This document shows, one piece after another, positions 43,553-52,499 of a stretch of DNA of 64,000 bases. The notes beneath the pieces were generated by a model, which worked only from the letters and a program-made list of their open reading frames with translations, ran no database searches and was not told the DNA's origin. Position 1 is the first letter of the stretch. Every line of letters begins with the position of its first letter. Origin of the DNA: Bacillota bacterium (GTDB taxonomy: Bacteria; Bacillota; Sulfobacillia; RBS10-35; JAJYVN01); NCBI GenBank assembly GCA_021797775.1, contig JAJZZC010000007.1:1-64000 (forward strand). The letters run 5' to 3'. The translations under genes and the position numbers were made by a program.

Positions 43553-44152
43553 TCAGCCGCGGCGAAGCCCGAGGAGCGAGAAAGCCTCCGCGCGCGTGCG
43601 CGGATCTTCCAGGAATAAACCGCGAACCGCAGAAGTCACGCACTCCGCGCCCGGCTTGCTTACGCCGCGCATGGTCATGCAGAGGTGCTCCGCCTCGACG
43701 CACACGAGGACACCCTGCGGATCCAGCGCCTCCATCAGCGCGTCGGCCACTTCGCAGGTCAACCGCTCCTGCAGCTGGGGCCGGCGTGCGGCAATCACCA
43801 CTGCCCGGGCCAGCTTGGAGAGGCCGGTCACCCGCCCCTTCTGGGGTATGTACGCGACGTGCGCGCGCCCAATGAAGGGGAGCATGTGGTGTTCGCAAAT
43901 GGAGGAAAAGGGGATGTCTCGCAGTGCTACCATTTCGTCGGTTTCCACCGTAAAGAACTTGTCCAGTTCCTCGATCGGCGAACGCCCGATCCCCCAGCAG
44001 AGCTCCGCGTAGGCGCGGGCCACGCGGGCGGGGGTTTCGAGCAAGCCCTCGCGCTCCACGTCCTCCCCGATCCCCTCGAGGATCAGGCGGACCCCCCGCT
44101 CGATCTTGGCTGCGTCAAACCGCTGCGGGCGGCGCTTGTCCTCTGTCACCCC
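43553..44152 (-). CDS. folE: GTP cyclohydrolase I (FolE, type IA)
   Basis: The 199-residue enzyme converts GTP to 7,8-dihydroneopterin triphosphate, the first step to folate and related pterins. Zinc ligands are in SICEHHMLPF and the Cys of EHLCMTMRGV. GLSKLARAVVIAARRPQLQE is conserved. GTG at 44152 has GGGGGGAACGG upstream and is preferred. An in-frame ATG at 44182 would coincide with the predicted transcription start. The FolP-like gene follows after 123 bases. The promoter is at 44190-44218. Confidence 0.94.
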   Translation of the reverse strand, partial: GVTEDKRRPQRFDAAKIERGVRLILEGIGEDVEREGLLETPARVARAYAELCWGIGRSPIEELDKFFTVETDEMVALRDIPFSSICEHHMLPFIGRAHVAYIPQKGRVTGLSKLARAVVIAARRPQLQERLTCEVADALMEALDPQGVLVCVEAEHLCMTMRGVSKPGAECVTSAVRGLFLEDPRTRAEAFSLLGLRRG

Positions 44153-44189
44153 GTTCCCCCCGTCCCGGGCGCCTAGGCGCATCTGCCCG

Positions 44190-44218
44190 ATTTTATGTGC
44201 ACCCCTGAAGTCCGTCAA
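44190..44218 (-). promoter_or_regulatory. Promoter of folE
   Basis: On the minus strand TTGACG (44218-44213), a 17-base spacer and TAAAAT (44195-44190) match sigma-A consensus 5/6 and 5/6, the best promoter in the window. The predicted start at about 44183 lies 31 bases before the preferred GTG start of folE. Confidence 0.8.
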
Positions 44219-44812
44219 AGCGGGGTGCGCAGGGCGCCCGCCACTCCGGGCCCCCGGGGCTGGCGCGGGGGCCTTTGACGTGTCTCCACCACCTCGGGCC
44301 CCCACGCACACGGCGCGCGTTGGCTCCGGTTGAAGGGCTGCGCGAGCGCGGCGCCCGGCCGTTGCCGCTGGGGGCAGGCCACGGGGGCTTTCAGAGGTGC
44401 GGCACTTCCCCGGCTAGAGACAGGCCGCGTGCAGCGCGGGGGCAAGCGCCGCACGCGGGGCGCCCCGGATCCTCGCCGCGCGCCTCCGCGGGTGGCGCCC
44501 CATCGACGCGCCGCCGCGACCACCGCCCGCGAGCCCCCGATGCCCGTACCCTCACCCCGGGGGCAGCCCCCCTTTGCTGTGCAAGGGGCGCGACCCGCAG
44601 AACGCGCTCGCGGTAGTGGGCACCCGGCGGGGGAGACGCCGGCGCAGCGCAACTGGCCACCCCTGCCCCCCCGGTAGGCACCCCTCTAGGGCGGAGCGAG
44701 ACGCCGCGCGGCGCCGAGCGCCCCGACTCTCCTCGGTTCGGCCCCCCGGCGGGACGGGGGCGCTGCCCCGCCAGGAACGGCACGGCCCGGGGATTGCGCC
44801 CCAGGCGCGCAC
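44219..44812. other. Non-coding gap between gltB and folE
   Basis: There are 594 bases after the gltB stop and before the folE promoter. Open frames here are low-complexity Arg/Pro/Gly frames without family features. No tRNA or clear terminator was recognised, although several C-rich partial hairpins are present. Confidence 0.5.
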
Positions 44813-47800
44813 CTACTCCGTGCTGATGGACGGGTCGACCTGCTGGCCGCGCGCCTGGACCTTGAGAAACACACGCTCCGGGTGCTCCAGCAGGGAGGCG
44901 ACGCGGTCGGCCACCTCCTTCTGATCCGTGGCCCGCAGCTCCTCGACATAGGCCCCCAATAGCTCGCGCAGGTTCTTGACGTCGCGCTCGTCGACGGGGG
45001 CGATCTCCACGGTCGCTCCCTTGGCGAGCCGCCGACGCAACGCCTTCTCGTCCAGCCCCATCTCCGGCTGCAGGCGAAGGTAGACTGCTCCCCCCGTCAT
45101 GCCCGAGCAGATCCATGGCCCGGGATCCCCCAGCACGACCGCGCGCCCGTTCGTCATGTACTCGAAGGCGAAGCCTTTGAGGTTGGCACGGGTGGCCATC
45201 GCGCCCAAGTCGTCGCGCACGGGCGCGTGCAGTTCGCCGCCGATGACAACGTCAGCCCCGGACAGGCGGACCCCGGCACGCGAGTCCGCGTCACCCTGCA
45301 CGATGAAAAGGCCGCGTTGGGCCCCGTAGGCCAAGCCCTTGCCCACCGAGCCGTCTAAACGCTCGCCCTGATGGTTCGTCCCTTTGAGAATGACGATCCG
45401 GCCGCCAAAGGCTGCCTTGCCGACGCCGTCCTGGGCACCCCCCTCGACGCGCACGTCCACACCCTCGCTGTTGAACGCGGCCAGACCGTTGCCTGGAATG
45501 GACCCGCCGTTGAGCGAGAGGCGCGCGCCACGAAAGTGCAGGAACCGTCCGCCGAAACGGCCGCGGGTGACCTCGCCAGCCAGATAGGTTCCCATAGCGC
45601 GATCAGCGCTATTGATCTTGTCGTCCTCGTAGGAAACCAGTTCCTCCCCCTGCTCGATCACCTGGGTGGTCAATTCCGCGACGAGTTGGGTGAGGAAGTT
45701 ACGCGGACGGTGCACAGCCCGGGGCGCCACCGCCGCGGGCGGCGGCGTGGCGTGCAACCAACGGTCTCCGGGCACCGGCGCGCATAGTTCGCCGAGGTCG
45801 AGGCTGCCGAGGGCCGCCACCTGGTGCAGCAGGTCGGAGCGCCCGACGAGGTCCTGGGCGCGCCGGAAGCCGAGCCTCGCGGTCAGTGCCCGCAGCTCGT
45901 CGCCCATCGCGCCGAACAGCCGGCAGAGCGCCTCGGTCGCCGCCTCGAACTCCCTGGGCTCAAACCGCTTGACACCCTTCTTCTCCGCCTCTTCAAGCGT
46001 CTCGATCTGCGTGGCGATGCCGACGTGGCAGGTGTCGAGCTGGCAGCCGCGGCAGATCGTGCAACCGATCGCCACCATGGGCAGCGTACCGAACCCGCAG
46101 CGATTGGCCCCGAGGCAGAGCATCTTGACCACGTCCACCGCAGTCTTGAGCCCGCCGTCGCACCAGATCTCCATGCGTTCACGCAGGCCGGAGGCCACCA
46201 GATGGCGATGCGCCTCCTTGACCCCGATCTCAACCGGGAGTCCGACGTGGCGCAGGGCGTGCCGGCGGGCTGCGCCGGTACCGCCGTCGTAACCGGACAG
46301 GGTCACGATGTCCGCGCCGGCTTTGGCGATGCCCACGGCGATGGTCCCGATCCCCGGCACCACCGGCACCTTGACCGCCACGCGGGCGTGGGGGTTCGCC
46401 GTCTTCAGCTCCTCCACGATCTGGGCCAAGTCCTCGATGGAATAGATGTCATGGTTGTTGGAGGGCGAGATGAGGTCCACGCCTGGCCGCGCGTTGCGGG
46501 CCGCAGCCACCTTGACCGAGACCTTACTACCGGGAAGATGACCGCCCTCTCCAGGCTTCGCCCCCTGGCCGATCTTGATCTCCAGCAGGTTGCTCGAATT
46601 GGCCAACTGCACGTTGACCCCGAACCGGCCGGAGGCGATCTGCTGCCCGCGGTTGTTAGGATACTTGCGCAGCATGTCCTTGATCTCGCCGCCCTCGCCA
46701 TTGAGGCAGACCATGTTCAGTCGGTAGGCGGCCTCGGCGTAGGCGCGAAACGCCGTCTCCCCCTGCGAGCCAAAGGACATCGAACTGATGGCGAAGGGCA
46801 GGCTGTGCCCGCCGACTCCCACGTCCACGTCCTGGACCGGCAAGGGATCGCGGTCCCCACGCAACTCCAGGCAGTGGCGGAGGGAAACGGGGTGCTCGGC
46901 CTCCAGTTCCGCCACCTTCTGCTCGTACGCAGGGTAGTTGGCCGGATCCTGAGCCGCGGCGCCGGCGGACTTCCATACGAACGGATAGAACCGGAAGGTG
47001 CGTACCGGACGTCCCGGCGCGAGCCCCCCGCCAATCTGCCAGCGCTGCTCGGCGATCTCCTCCAACCGCTCCCAGCCCATCCCCCTGCCACCGGCCCCGC
47101 AGTACCCCTCGGTGCCGAAGACCTCCAGGACCTCGGGCTGCAGACCGATGGCACTGGCCAACCGACCGTATCCACGGAGTTCATGGATCCCCATCGTGGA
47201 GATCACCTTCTCCAGGCCTCGGCGCAGGCTCTCCACCAAGTTCGCCACCGCACGGGCGGGATCGGCCGGGCTGGCTTGCAACGCCACGTCCAGCATCGCG
47301 TAGGGGTTGACAGCGTCGGCGCCCAAGCCCAGCGCCAGCGCCAAGTCGTGCAGGTTGCGCACGCCCGCGGTGCGCAGGACCAGACCGCAGAAGCGGCGTA
47401 GGCTAACACTCGCTCCGTCGCGCAGCAGGCCCTGCGGGCCGAAGCGGATCCCGTCCGCACGCTCCCCCCGGAGCGCCCGATCCACCGCGGCCAGAACCAG
47501 GTGCGGGTCCAGCGGACGCACGCCAGATCCCAGGGCCCCTGAGTCGTCCAGAACCAACATGATCGCGCCGGCGCGCGCAGCACCGAGCGCCTCGCCCGCC
47601 AAGCGGTCCAGCGCCTGGGGCACCGTCTCGCCCTCGCGCCGGTGCACGGGCAGCACGCTGGCGGGAAACTCCGCGCACACGTCCTCCACCAGCCACGTGC
47701 CGGCCGCGCGCGCTAGCGCCCGATACGCCGGCCACTCGAGCCCGGCGGCGGCGGCGTGCCCGCCCAGAAGCACGGGAGCGGAGAGCTCACAGCGGGACGG

Positions 47801-49507
47801 CCCACCGCCCTCGACCGCCGGGGTTGCGGATGGGTGGGCGGCACCCTCGGGGGGCGCCAAAGGGCGCCGCCGGCCGAGTACGACGCGCGTCGAGAAGTGC
47901 TCGATCTCCCGCTCGCGGTCGATGGCCGGATTGGTCACGACGGCTACGCTTTCTTTGAAAAAGTCCGCCAGGTTCTGCCGCTCATGGGACAGCGCCGCCA
48001 GCGGGCCGTCGAAGCCCAACGAGCCGATGGGCTCGTGCGGCTTCGGCCCCGAGAGGTCTTCGACCAGGCTGATGTCGTCGTAGTCCCATGCCCAGGCGGC
48101 GAGCACGCGCTGGCGACTCACCCCGGCCGCACGGCCAGCCGCCTGGTCGAGCCCGGGATCCACCGCGGGCAACAGCGTCGTGAAGGCGACGCCGCCCGCT
48201 GCCGCCGGGGGCTCCAGGGGGCCGCCGCAATCCAGATCCGCGCGCGCCCCCTGCCAGGCCAGGCCGGCGCGCTGCAGGCGCCCGTACACCTCGCGCTGCA
48301 GGGCCGCGTAATCGAGGATCTGCACGCCCCGGCTGCGCGCCACCACCGCGGCGATCTTTTCGCCGGGCGCCAAGGGCTTGGGGTCTCGCACCATCGTCTC
48401 TAGCGGGATGGCGCCCTTTTCGGACGAAAAGAAGAACTCCTTCTCCGTCTCACCAAACCAGAGCGGCCGCAGCCCCAGGGCATCGACCGAGCAGACCACT
48501 TCGTCGGCGAAGCGGGCCACCACGGCTGCCGGCCCCTGGGCGAAAGGGCCCCACGCCTGGCGCAGGTAGGCATACATGTCCTGCAACTCGGGCGGGAGTT
48601 GGCGGATCTCGTTCACGATGGGCGGGAAGACGATCTCCATGGCCTCGGCCAGTGAGAGGTGGAAGCGGTGCATCAACCCCGCCAGGCCGCGGTCCAGGTC
48701 CTGTGAGTCCGAGGCGCCGGGCACGAGGTCCATGCCCAGCATACGGAACTCCTGGCGGAGCTTTTTCACCGTGTTAATCTCGCCGTTGTGACCCAGCAGC
48801 GCGAACGGTTGGACCCGGACGAAGGCCGAGGTGGTGTTGGTCGAGTAACGGTTGTGTCCCAGGGTGATGGCGGACATGAAGTCCGGCTGGCGCAGCTCAG
48901 GGTAGTAGCGGCTGAGCACCTCGGCCGACCCGCGCACCTTGTATACGGCACTGTGGCTGGACAGAGAGCAGAAGTGGACGGGGTGGGATGCTTCGAGCTG
49001 GGTGGCCAAATCGAACAGGTGCGCGTCGACGCGCTCCGGCGCGACGCGCGGCACCTTCATGCCCAACTGCCAAAACTCGGGCTCCTCCCGCCGTGCGCGC
49101 TTGCCCAAGGCGGACCCGTCCACCTCCCCGGCCTGGTCGACAAGCACCTCCACGCCATGGGCGGCGAACGCGCGCGCCATCTGCTCCTTAAGCTCCCCCG
49201 CCCGCTGCCGGTACTCCGGCGCGATGAAGGCGTGGCCCACGGCAAAGCGCGGGTCGTAGGCCAGGTCCTCGCTCACGCCGTACAGGGCGAGCCGCCGCGC
49301 CCAGATGCGGCGCGGTAGGTCCGTCAGCAGACCGCACCCGTCACCCTCGCCAGCCACCTCACCCGAGCGGTGGCCCATCTTGACCAGGGCCTCGATGGTC
49401 CGCTTAACGTTGCCGTGGGAGGGCGACCCTGTCTTGCGTACGTTGACGATCAGGGCGCAAGCGTCGTGTTCCTCGTCCCGCAGTGGCCAGCGACCGGGTC
49501 CTTCCAT
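44813..49507 (-). CDS. gltB: Glutamate synthase large (alpha) subunit
   Basis: This 1564-residue enzyme would transfer the glutamine amide to 2-oxoglutarate. It begins with a class II glutaminase domain whose probable nucleophile is C17 (EEHDACALIV) after a 16-residue propeptide. The FMN synthase domain (LEIKIGQGAKPGEGGHLPGS, VTLSGYDGGTGAA) and 3Fe-4S site (CTICRGCQLDTC) follow, then the C-terminal GXGXG barrel. The ATG at 49507 follows GGGGGAG. No gltD lies nearby, so it may use ferredoxin or a distant beta subunit. It is preceded by a 21-base palindrome. Confidence 0.93.
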   Translation of the reverse strand: MEGPGRWPLRDEEHDACALIVNVRKTGSPSHGNVKRTIEALVKMGHRSGEVAGEGDGCGLLTDLPRRIWARRLALYGVSEDLAYDPRFAVGHAFIAPEYRQRAGELKEQMARAFAAHGVEVLVDQAGEVDGSALGKRARREEPEFWQLGMKVPRVAPERVDAHLFDLATQLEASHPVHFCSLSSHSAVYKVRGSAEVLSRYYPELRQPDFMSAITLGHNRYSTNTTSAFVRVQPFALLGHNGEINTVKKLRQEFRMLGMDLVPGASDSQDLDRGLAGLMHRFHLSLAEAMEIVFPPIVNEIRQLPPELQDMYAYLRQAWGPFAQGPAAVVARFADEVVCSVDALGLRPLWFGETEKEFFFSSEKGAIPLETMVRDPKPLAPGEKIAAVVARSRGVQILDYAALQREVYGRLQRAGLAWQGARADLDCGGPLEPPAAAGGVAFTTLLPAVDPGLDQAAGRAAGVSRQRVLAAWAWDYDDISLVEDLSGPKPHEPIGSLGFDGPLAALSHERQNLADFFKESVAVVTNPAIDREREIEHFSTRVVLGRRRPLAPPEGAAHPSATPAVEGGGPSRCELSAPVLLGGHAAAAGLEWPAYRALARAAGTWLVEDVCAEFPASVLPVHRREGETVPQALDRLAGEALGAARAGAIMLVLDDSGALGSGVRPLDPHLVLAAVDRALRGERADGIRFGPQGLLRDGASVSLRRFCGLVLRTAGVRNLHDLALALGLGADAVNPYAMLDVALQASPADPARAVANLVESLRRGLEKVISTMGIHELRGYGRLASAIGLQPEVLEVFGTEGYCGAGGRGMGWERLEEIAEQRWQIGGGLAPGRPVRTFRFYPFVWKSAGAAAQDPANYPAYEQKVAELEAEHPVSLRHCLELRGDRDPLPVQDVDVGVGGHSLPFAISSMSFGSQGETAFRAYAEAAYRLNMVCLNGEGGEIKDMLRKYPNNRGQQIASGRFGVNVQLANSSNLLEIKIGQGAKPGEGGHLPGSKVSVKVAAARNARPGVDLISPSNNHDIYSIEDLAQIVEELKTANPHARVAVKVPVVPGIGTIAVGIAKAGADIVTLSGYDGGTGAARRHALRHVGLPVEIGVKEAHRHLVASGLRERMEIWCDGGLKTAVDVVKMLCLGANRCGFGTLPMVAIGCTICRGCQLDTCHVGIATQIETLEEAEKKGVKRFEPREFEAATEALCRLFGAMGDELRALTARLGFRRAQDLVGRSDLLHQVAALGSLDLGELCAPVPGDRWLHATPPPAAVAPRAVHRPRNFLTQLVAELTTQVIEQGEELVSYEDDKINSADRAMGTYLAGEVTRGRFGGRFLHFRGARLSLNGGSIPGNGLAAFNSEGVDVRVEGGAQDGVGKAAFGGRIVILKGTNHQGERLDGSVGKGLAYGAQRGLFIVQGDADSRAGVRLSGADVVIGGELHAPVRDDLGAMATRANLKGFAFEYMTNGRAVVLGDPGPWICSGMTGGAVYLRLQPEMGLDEKALRRRLAKGATVEIAPVDERDVKNLRELLGAYVEELRATDQKEVADRVASLLEHPERVFLKVQARGQQVDPSISTE

Positions 49508-49524
49508 GACACGCTCCCCCGGCC

Positions 49525-49545
49525 TTTGCGGCGACTCGCCGCAAA
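49525..49545. promoter_or_regulatory. 21-base perfect palindrome ahead of gltB
   Basis: TTTGCGGCGA (49525-49534) mirrors TCGCCGCAAA (49536-49545) around a single C. It ends 18 bases before the gltB ATG, just upstream of its Shine-Dalgarno sequence. It could be a DNA operator or an RNA hairpin controlling initiation. Confidence 0.5.
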
Positions 49546-49607
49546 CAGCCATTAGACGCCCCGCGCGGCCACCGCCCGCAGGCGTCGCGTCCCGCCGGCG
49601 CGTCTAC

Positions 49608-49619
49608 GCATAAATATGC
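49608..49619. promoter_or_regulatory. AT-rich palindrome between gltB and the divergent small gene
   Basis: GCATAAATATGC is an AT-rich near-perfect dyad (GCATA/TATGC) in a GC-rich background, followed by TAGTAT. It sits midway between two divergent genes and may hold overlapping -10 elements. No convincing -35 was found on either strand. Confidence 0.35.
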
Positions 49620-49708
49620 TAGTATGGCTCGCAGACTACCACAGCTTGCACCGCTTGGGAAGACGGGCGCGGCATCCGGCCCGGCGGCGGCGAAGAGGAT
49701 GGGTGTGG

Positions 49709-49987
49709 ATGGACTCCCTGCGGACCGCATACCTGGAGCTGATGATGGATGAGCCGGGCACGCCGCTCGGCGCCTTCATGGAGCGCGTCGCCCGCGGCGA
49801 CTACGGCGCCCATACCGCCCAACAACTGGTCGACTTCCTGCGCACCATCGAGCGGGACACCGTGGCCAGTATCGAGGCCCAGGCCGCGGCCCACCCGGGC
49901 CTCGCCAGCCACGCGGAGGAGCGCGTCGAAGAGGCACGGGCGGAGATCGACGCGTTGCTGCGTCGCTACGCCGCCCCCCCCTCCTGA
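49709..49987 (+). CDS. Small protein of unknown function
   Basis: The predicted protein has 92 residues and starts MDSLRTAYLELMMDEPGTPL. It is rich in Ala, Glu and Arg and likely all-helical, with an amphipathic C-terminal helix (EERVEEARAEIDALLRRYAA). It has no signal peptide, membrane segment or cysteine. No family is recognised. The composition is protein-like (acidic and balanced, unlike the Arg/Pro-rich chance frames around it). The ATG at 49709 has AAGAGG about 10 bases upstream. It is divergent from gltB. Confidence 0.55.
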   Translation: MDSLRTAYLELMMDEPGTPLGAFMERVARGDYGAHTAQQLVDFLRTIERDTVASIEAQAAAHPGLASHAEERVEEARAEIDALLRRYAAPPS

Positions 49988-50587
49988 GCGCGCGAGGCCG
50001 CGTGGCGGCCCCATCCCCCCACCCCGGCCTGGGGCCCCCCACGTCCCACCGGCCTCCCGCCCCGCCGCCCGGATGGCCGGTCCGTGGACGTGCGGTTTCC
50101 CCCATCCCGGCCAGGGACGGGGATGGGTGAGCGCACGGCGTTCCCGTTACCCGGCCCCCGAGGCGGAGTACTCGGAACTCGGCGTTCCCCGTTTCTCTAG
50201 ACGCGGGACAACCCCGTTGTCGCCCCCACGGCCCTGCGCTCCCCTGGTGTATGCCCTCCTGACGCCCGTCCGCCCCTGCCTCCGGTCCCCAACCCAAGGG
50301 CCGCAAGAGGCGACCCGTCTTCGATGAGTGTGTCCACTCGCTCCCGTGGTTGGCAAGCGGTCACTTCGTCCTCTGCCATCCGCTTCGACGCGGTGATGGC
50401 CGACCTAGATCCAGAGGAAGCCTGCACGGCTCCAACCGTTTGCCGCCGGTCTGCCACCGACTCCAGGGACCTTCGCTGGCCGCCTGCAATGCATACACCA
50501 TCCATCAACGTCAACGGACCAGAGGCTGGAACTTGAGGGTAGTCTCGGAGGGTGTCCCGGGCCTGCACCACGCGGGGTCAGAAATAG
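49988..50587. other. Non-coding gap between the small gene and rodA
   Basis: There are 600 bases between convergent genes. A 124-codon minus-strand frame (50197-50571) is open but its translation resembles nothing known. A small hairpin (GACAAC/GTTGTC near 50206-50220) is present. No transposase remnant was identified. Confidence 0.45.
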
Positions 50588-51844
50588 TCAGAAACGGATC
50601 GGTTTCCGCCGGGCGTAGATGCTCTGCACGAGTCCGACGGAGGCAAGGCTGACCATGGCGGAGCTCCCGCCGTAGCTGGTGAAGGGCAGGGGCACGCCGG
50701 TCACGGGCATGAGCCCCAGGGTGACTCCCACATTCAACAGGGTCTCGAAGCCCAGCATGCAGGCCACCCCCGCAGCCAGGAGCGCGCCCGTCGTGTCGCG
50801 CGCGAGCATCATACATGTCAGCACCCGCCACACGATCAGAGCCAGCACAAGGACGACGGCAACGCCACCGACGAAGCCCATGGTGTCAGCGATGCTCGAG
50901 AACACGAAATCGGTATTGTTCTCGGGCATATAGGTTAGCTGGCCACCGACCCCACCGCTGAACAGACCGTTGCCGAACAAGCGCCCGGAACCAACCGCCA
51001 TCTCTGACTGCACAACCTGATAGCCCGTGGTCTGGGCGTGGGCCTGCGGATTAATAAAGGCCGTCAGGCGCGCAAGTTGGTACCTGTGCAGCGGGAGTGG
51101 GACGTAGTGGGGCCAGTGCAGATGGGCGACCACCAGCGCCACGGCGGACCCGACAGAGAGGACGGCGGCCAGCAGCACCTTGTATCCGGGAAAGCCGGCG
51201 GCAAAAGCCATCCCCGCCAGGATCGCGATGAATACAAGGCTGGTGCCGAGGTCGGGCTGCAGCACCACCAACACGGCGGGCACGGCGATCGCGACCGTCG
51301 GCAGCACCATGTCCCGGTACGTCCGCAGCTTGCCCGACTGGCTGGAGAGGATGGCCGCCAGGCAAATAACCATCGCGAGTTTGCTCAACTCGGAGGGCTG
51401 GAGATCGAAGGGTCCCACACGAATCCAGCGCTGTGCCCCCAGAGAATGGTGGCCGATTACCATGACGGCGACGAGTAACAGCAGGGCGCCGCCATAGATC
51501 ACCCGCCACCACGATGCCCAAAAATGATAGTCGGAAACGGCAAATACGACCAACGCCACCCCGCCGATGGCGAAGGATAGCATCTGTCGCTTGACAAGAT
51601 ACGCCACCAGCGGGTCGCTGAGGCTGTTGCCGCTCGCGCCAGCGATGCTGACCAGGCCCAACGCGCAACTCAGCAAGGCGAGCCCTAACAACAGCCAATC
51701 CAGGTTCCTCAAACGCGCCAGAGGACCGCCACCTCCCCGCCCCGCGGGCGAGGCCCGACCGGCCCGCGCCGTGGCCGCGGGACACCGGGTCGTCGCCTCG
51801 GGCGTCCCGCCACCCCCCGCGGGCACCCTATCTGGATCGTACAC
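50588..51844 (-). CDS. rodA: Rod-shape determining SEDS glycosyltransferase RodA
   Basis: The 418-residue polytopic membrane protein polymerises lipid II during cell elongation with a class B PBP. SEDS motifs are GAQRWIRVGPFDLQPSELSK, the QPDLGTSLVF segment and PLPFTSYGGSSAMVSLAS. A Gly/Pro-rich N-terminus of about 45 residues precedes the first helix. GTG at 51844 is the first start and the true one may be further in. The shape/division neighbours often found with rodA (mre, min) are absent from the window. FtsW is less likely given the QPDLGTS context and length. Confidence 0.85.
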   Translation of the reverse strand: MYDPDRVPAGGGGTPEATTRCPAATARAGRASPAGRGGGGPLARLRNLDWLLLGLALLSCALGLVSIAGASGNSLSDPLVAYLVKRQMLSFAIGGVALVVFAVSDYHFWASWWRVIYGGALLLLVAVMVIGHHSLGAQRWIRVGPFDLQPSELSKLAMVICLAAILSSQSGKLRTYRDMVLPTVAIAVPAVLVVLQPDLGTSLVFIAILAGMAFAAGFPGYKVLLAAVLSVGSAVALVVAHLHWPHYVPLPLHRYQLARLTAFINPQAHAQTTGYQVVQSEMAVGSGRLFGNGLFSGGVGGQLTYMPENNTDFVFSSIADTMGFVGGVAVVLVLALIVWRVLTCMMLARDTTGALLAAGVACMLGFETLLNVGVTLGLMPVTGVPLPFTSYGGSSAMVSLASVGLVQSIYARRKPIRF

Positions 51845-52499
51845 CGACCGGGCCCCGGCGCAAGGGCCCGCGCGCCGCCGCTCCCCACGGCCCCGCCGGC
51901 GCGCGCACGGGCGGCGGAGTGGGCACAGGCTGGATGGAAACGACGCATGCCCCTACCACGCACGCCCCACGGTCCCGTGCGGCGTCAGGGTCAGGCCGGA
52001 GGCGCCTTGGCATCCGAGGGCATGCCCGTGTGCCGACGGGCTGGCGCCACGCGATGGAAAACGAGGCGGGGCCCCCGCCCCAGATCCCCTGCGGTGAGCC
52101 GAAGCGGCGCAGCCACAGGTAAGGGCAGTTGGCGCGCGCGTCCATGCCCGAGAGACCGGCGCGCGCCCCCCCGAGGGGGATCGCCACTGTCCCCTACCGG
52201 CCGCACACCGGGCGCTCGATCCCCCACGTGATCCCGGGTGGGTACCCGGGCCCTCCCGGGCTGGCTGCATGAGGGCCGGGCACGGCGCTACCCCGGCGGG
52301 ACCGGCCAAGCGATGAGTCGAAGCACCAGAACGGCGGTAGCCGAAGCCATCGCGCGTGCGGCATCGCTCCCGATTGCCGGGCCCTCGCTTGGCTGCAGGT
52401 GTTCCCACGGCTACTCGCGGCGCCGTGCGACGGTGGGTGGTCCGTACCTACGACCGGCCGCCGCCCCGCAGAGCCTCTGCGCCTGTACCCCGCGCGAGA
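51845..52499. other. Non-coding gap between the ROK kinase gene and rodA
   Basis: There are 655 bases without a recognised gene. A 7-bp hairpin (CCCGGGT/ACCCGGG, 52233-52250) lies about 250 bases past the kinase stop. No RNA gene was recognised and no -10/-35 pair for rodA stands out. Confidence 0.45.

Noticed and set aside
44391-45116. 241-codon minus-strand frame at the gltB 3' end
   Set aside because: It overlaps gltB out of frame and is Gly/Arg/Ala-rich without motifs. It is a shadow of gltB.
50197-50571. 124-codon minus-strand open frame after rodA
   Set aside because: It has no recognisable family, no good SD and no linkage. Open frames of this length arise by chance in DNA this GC-rich.
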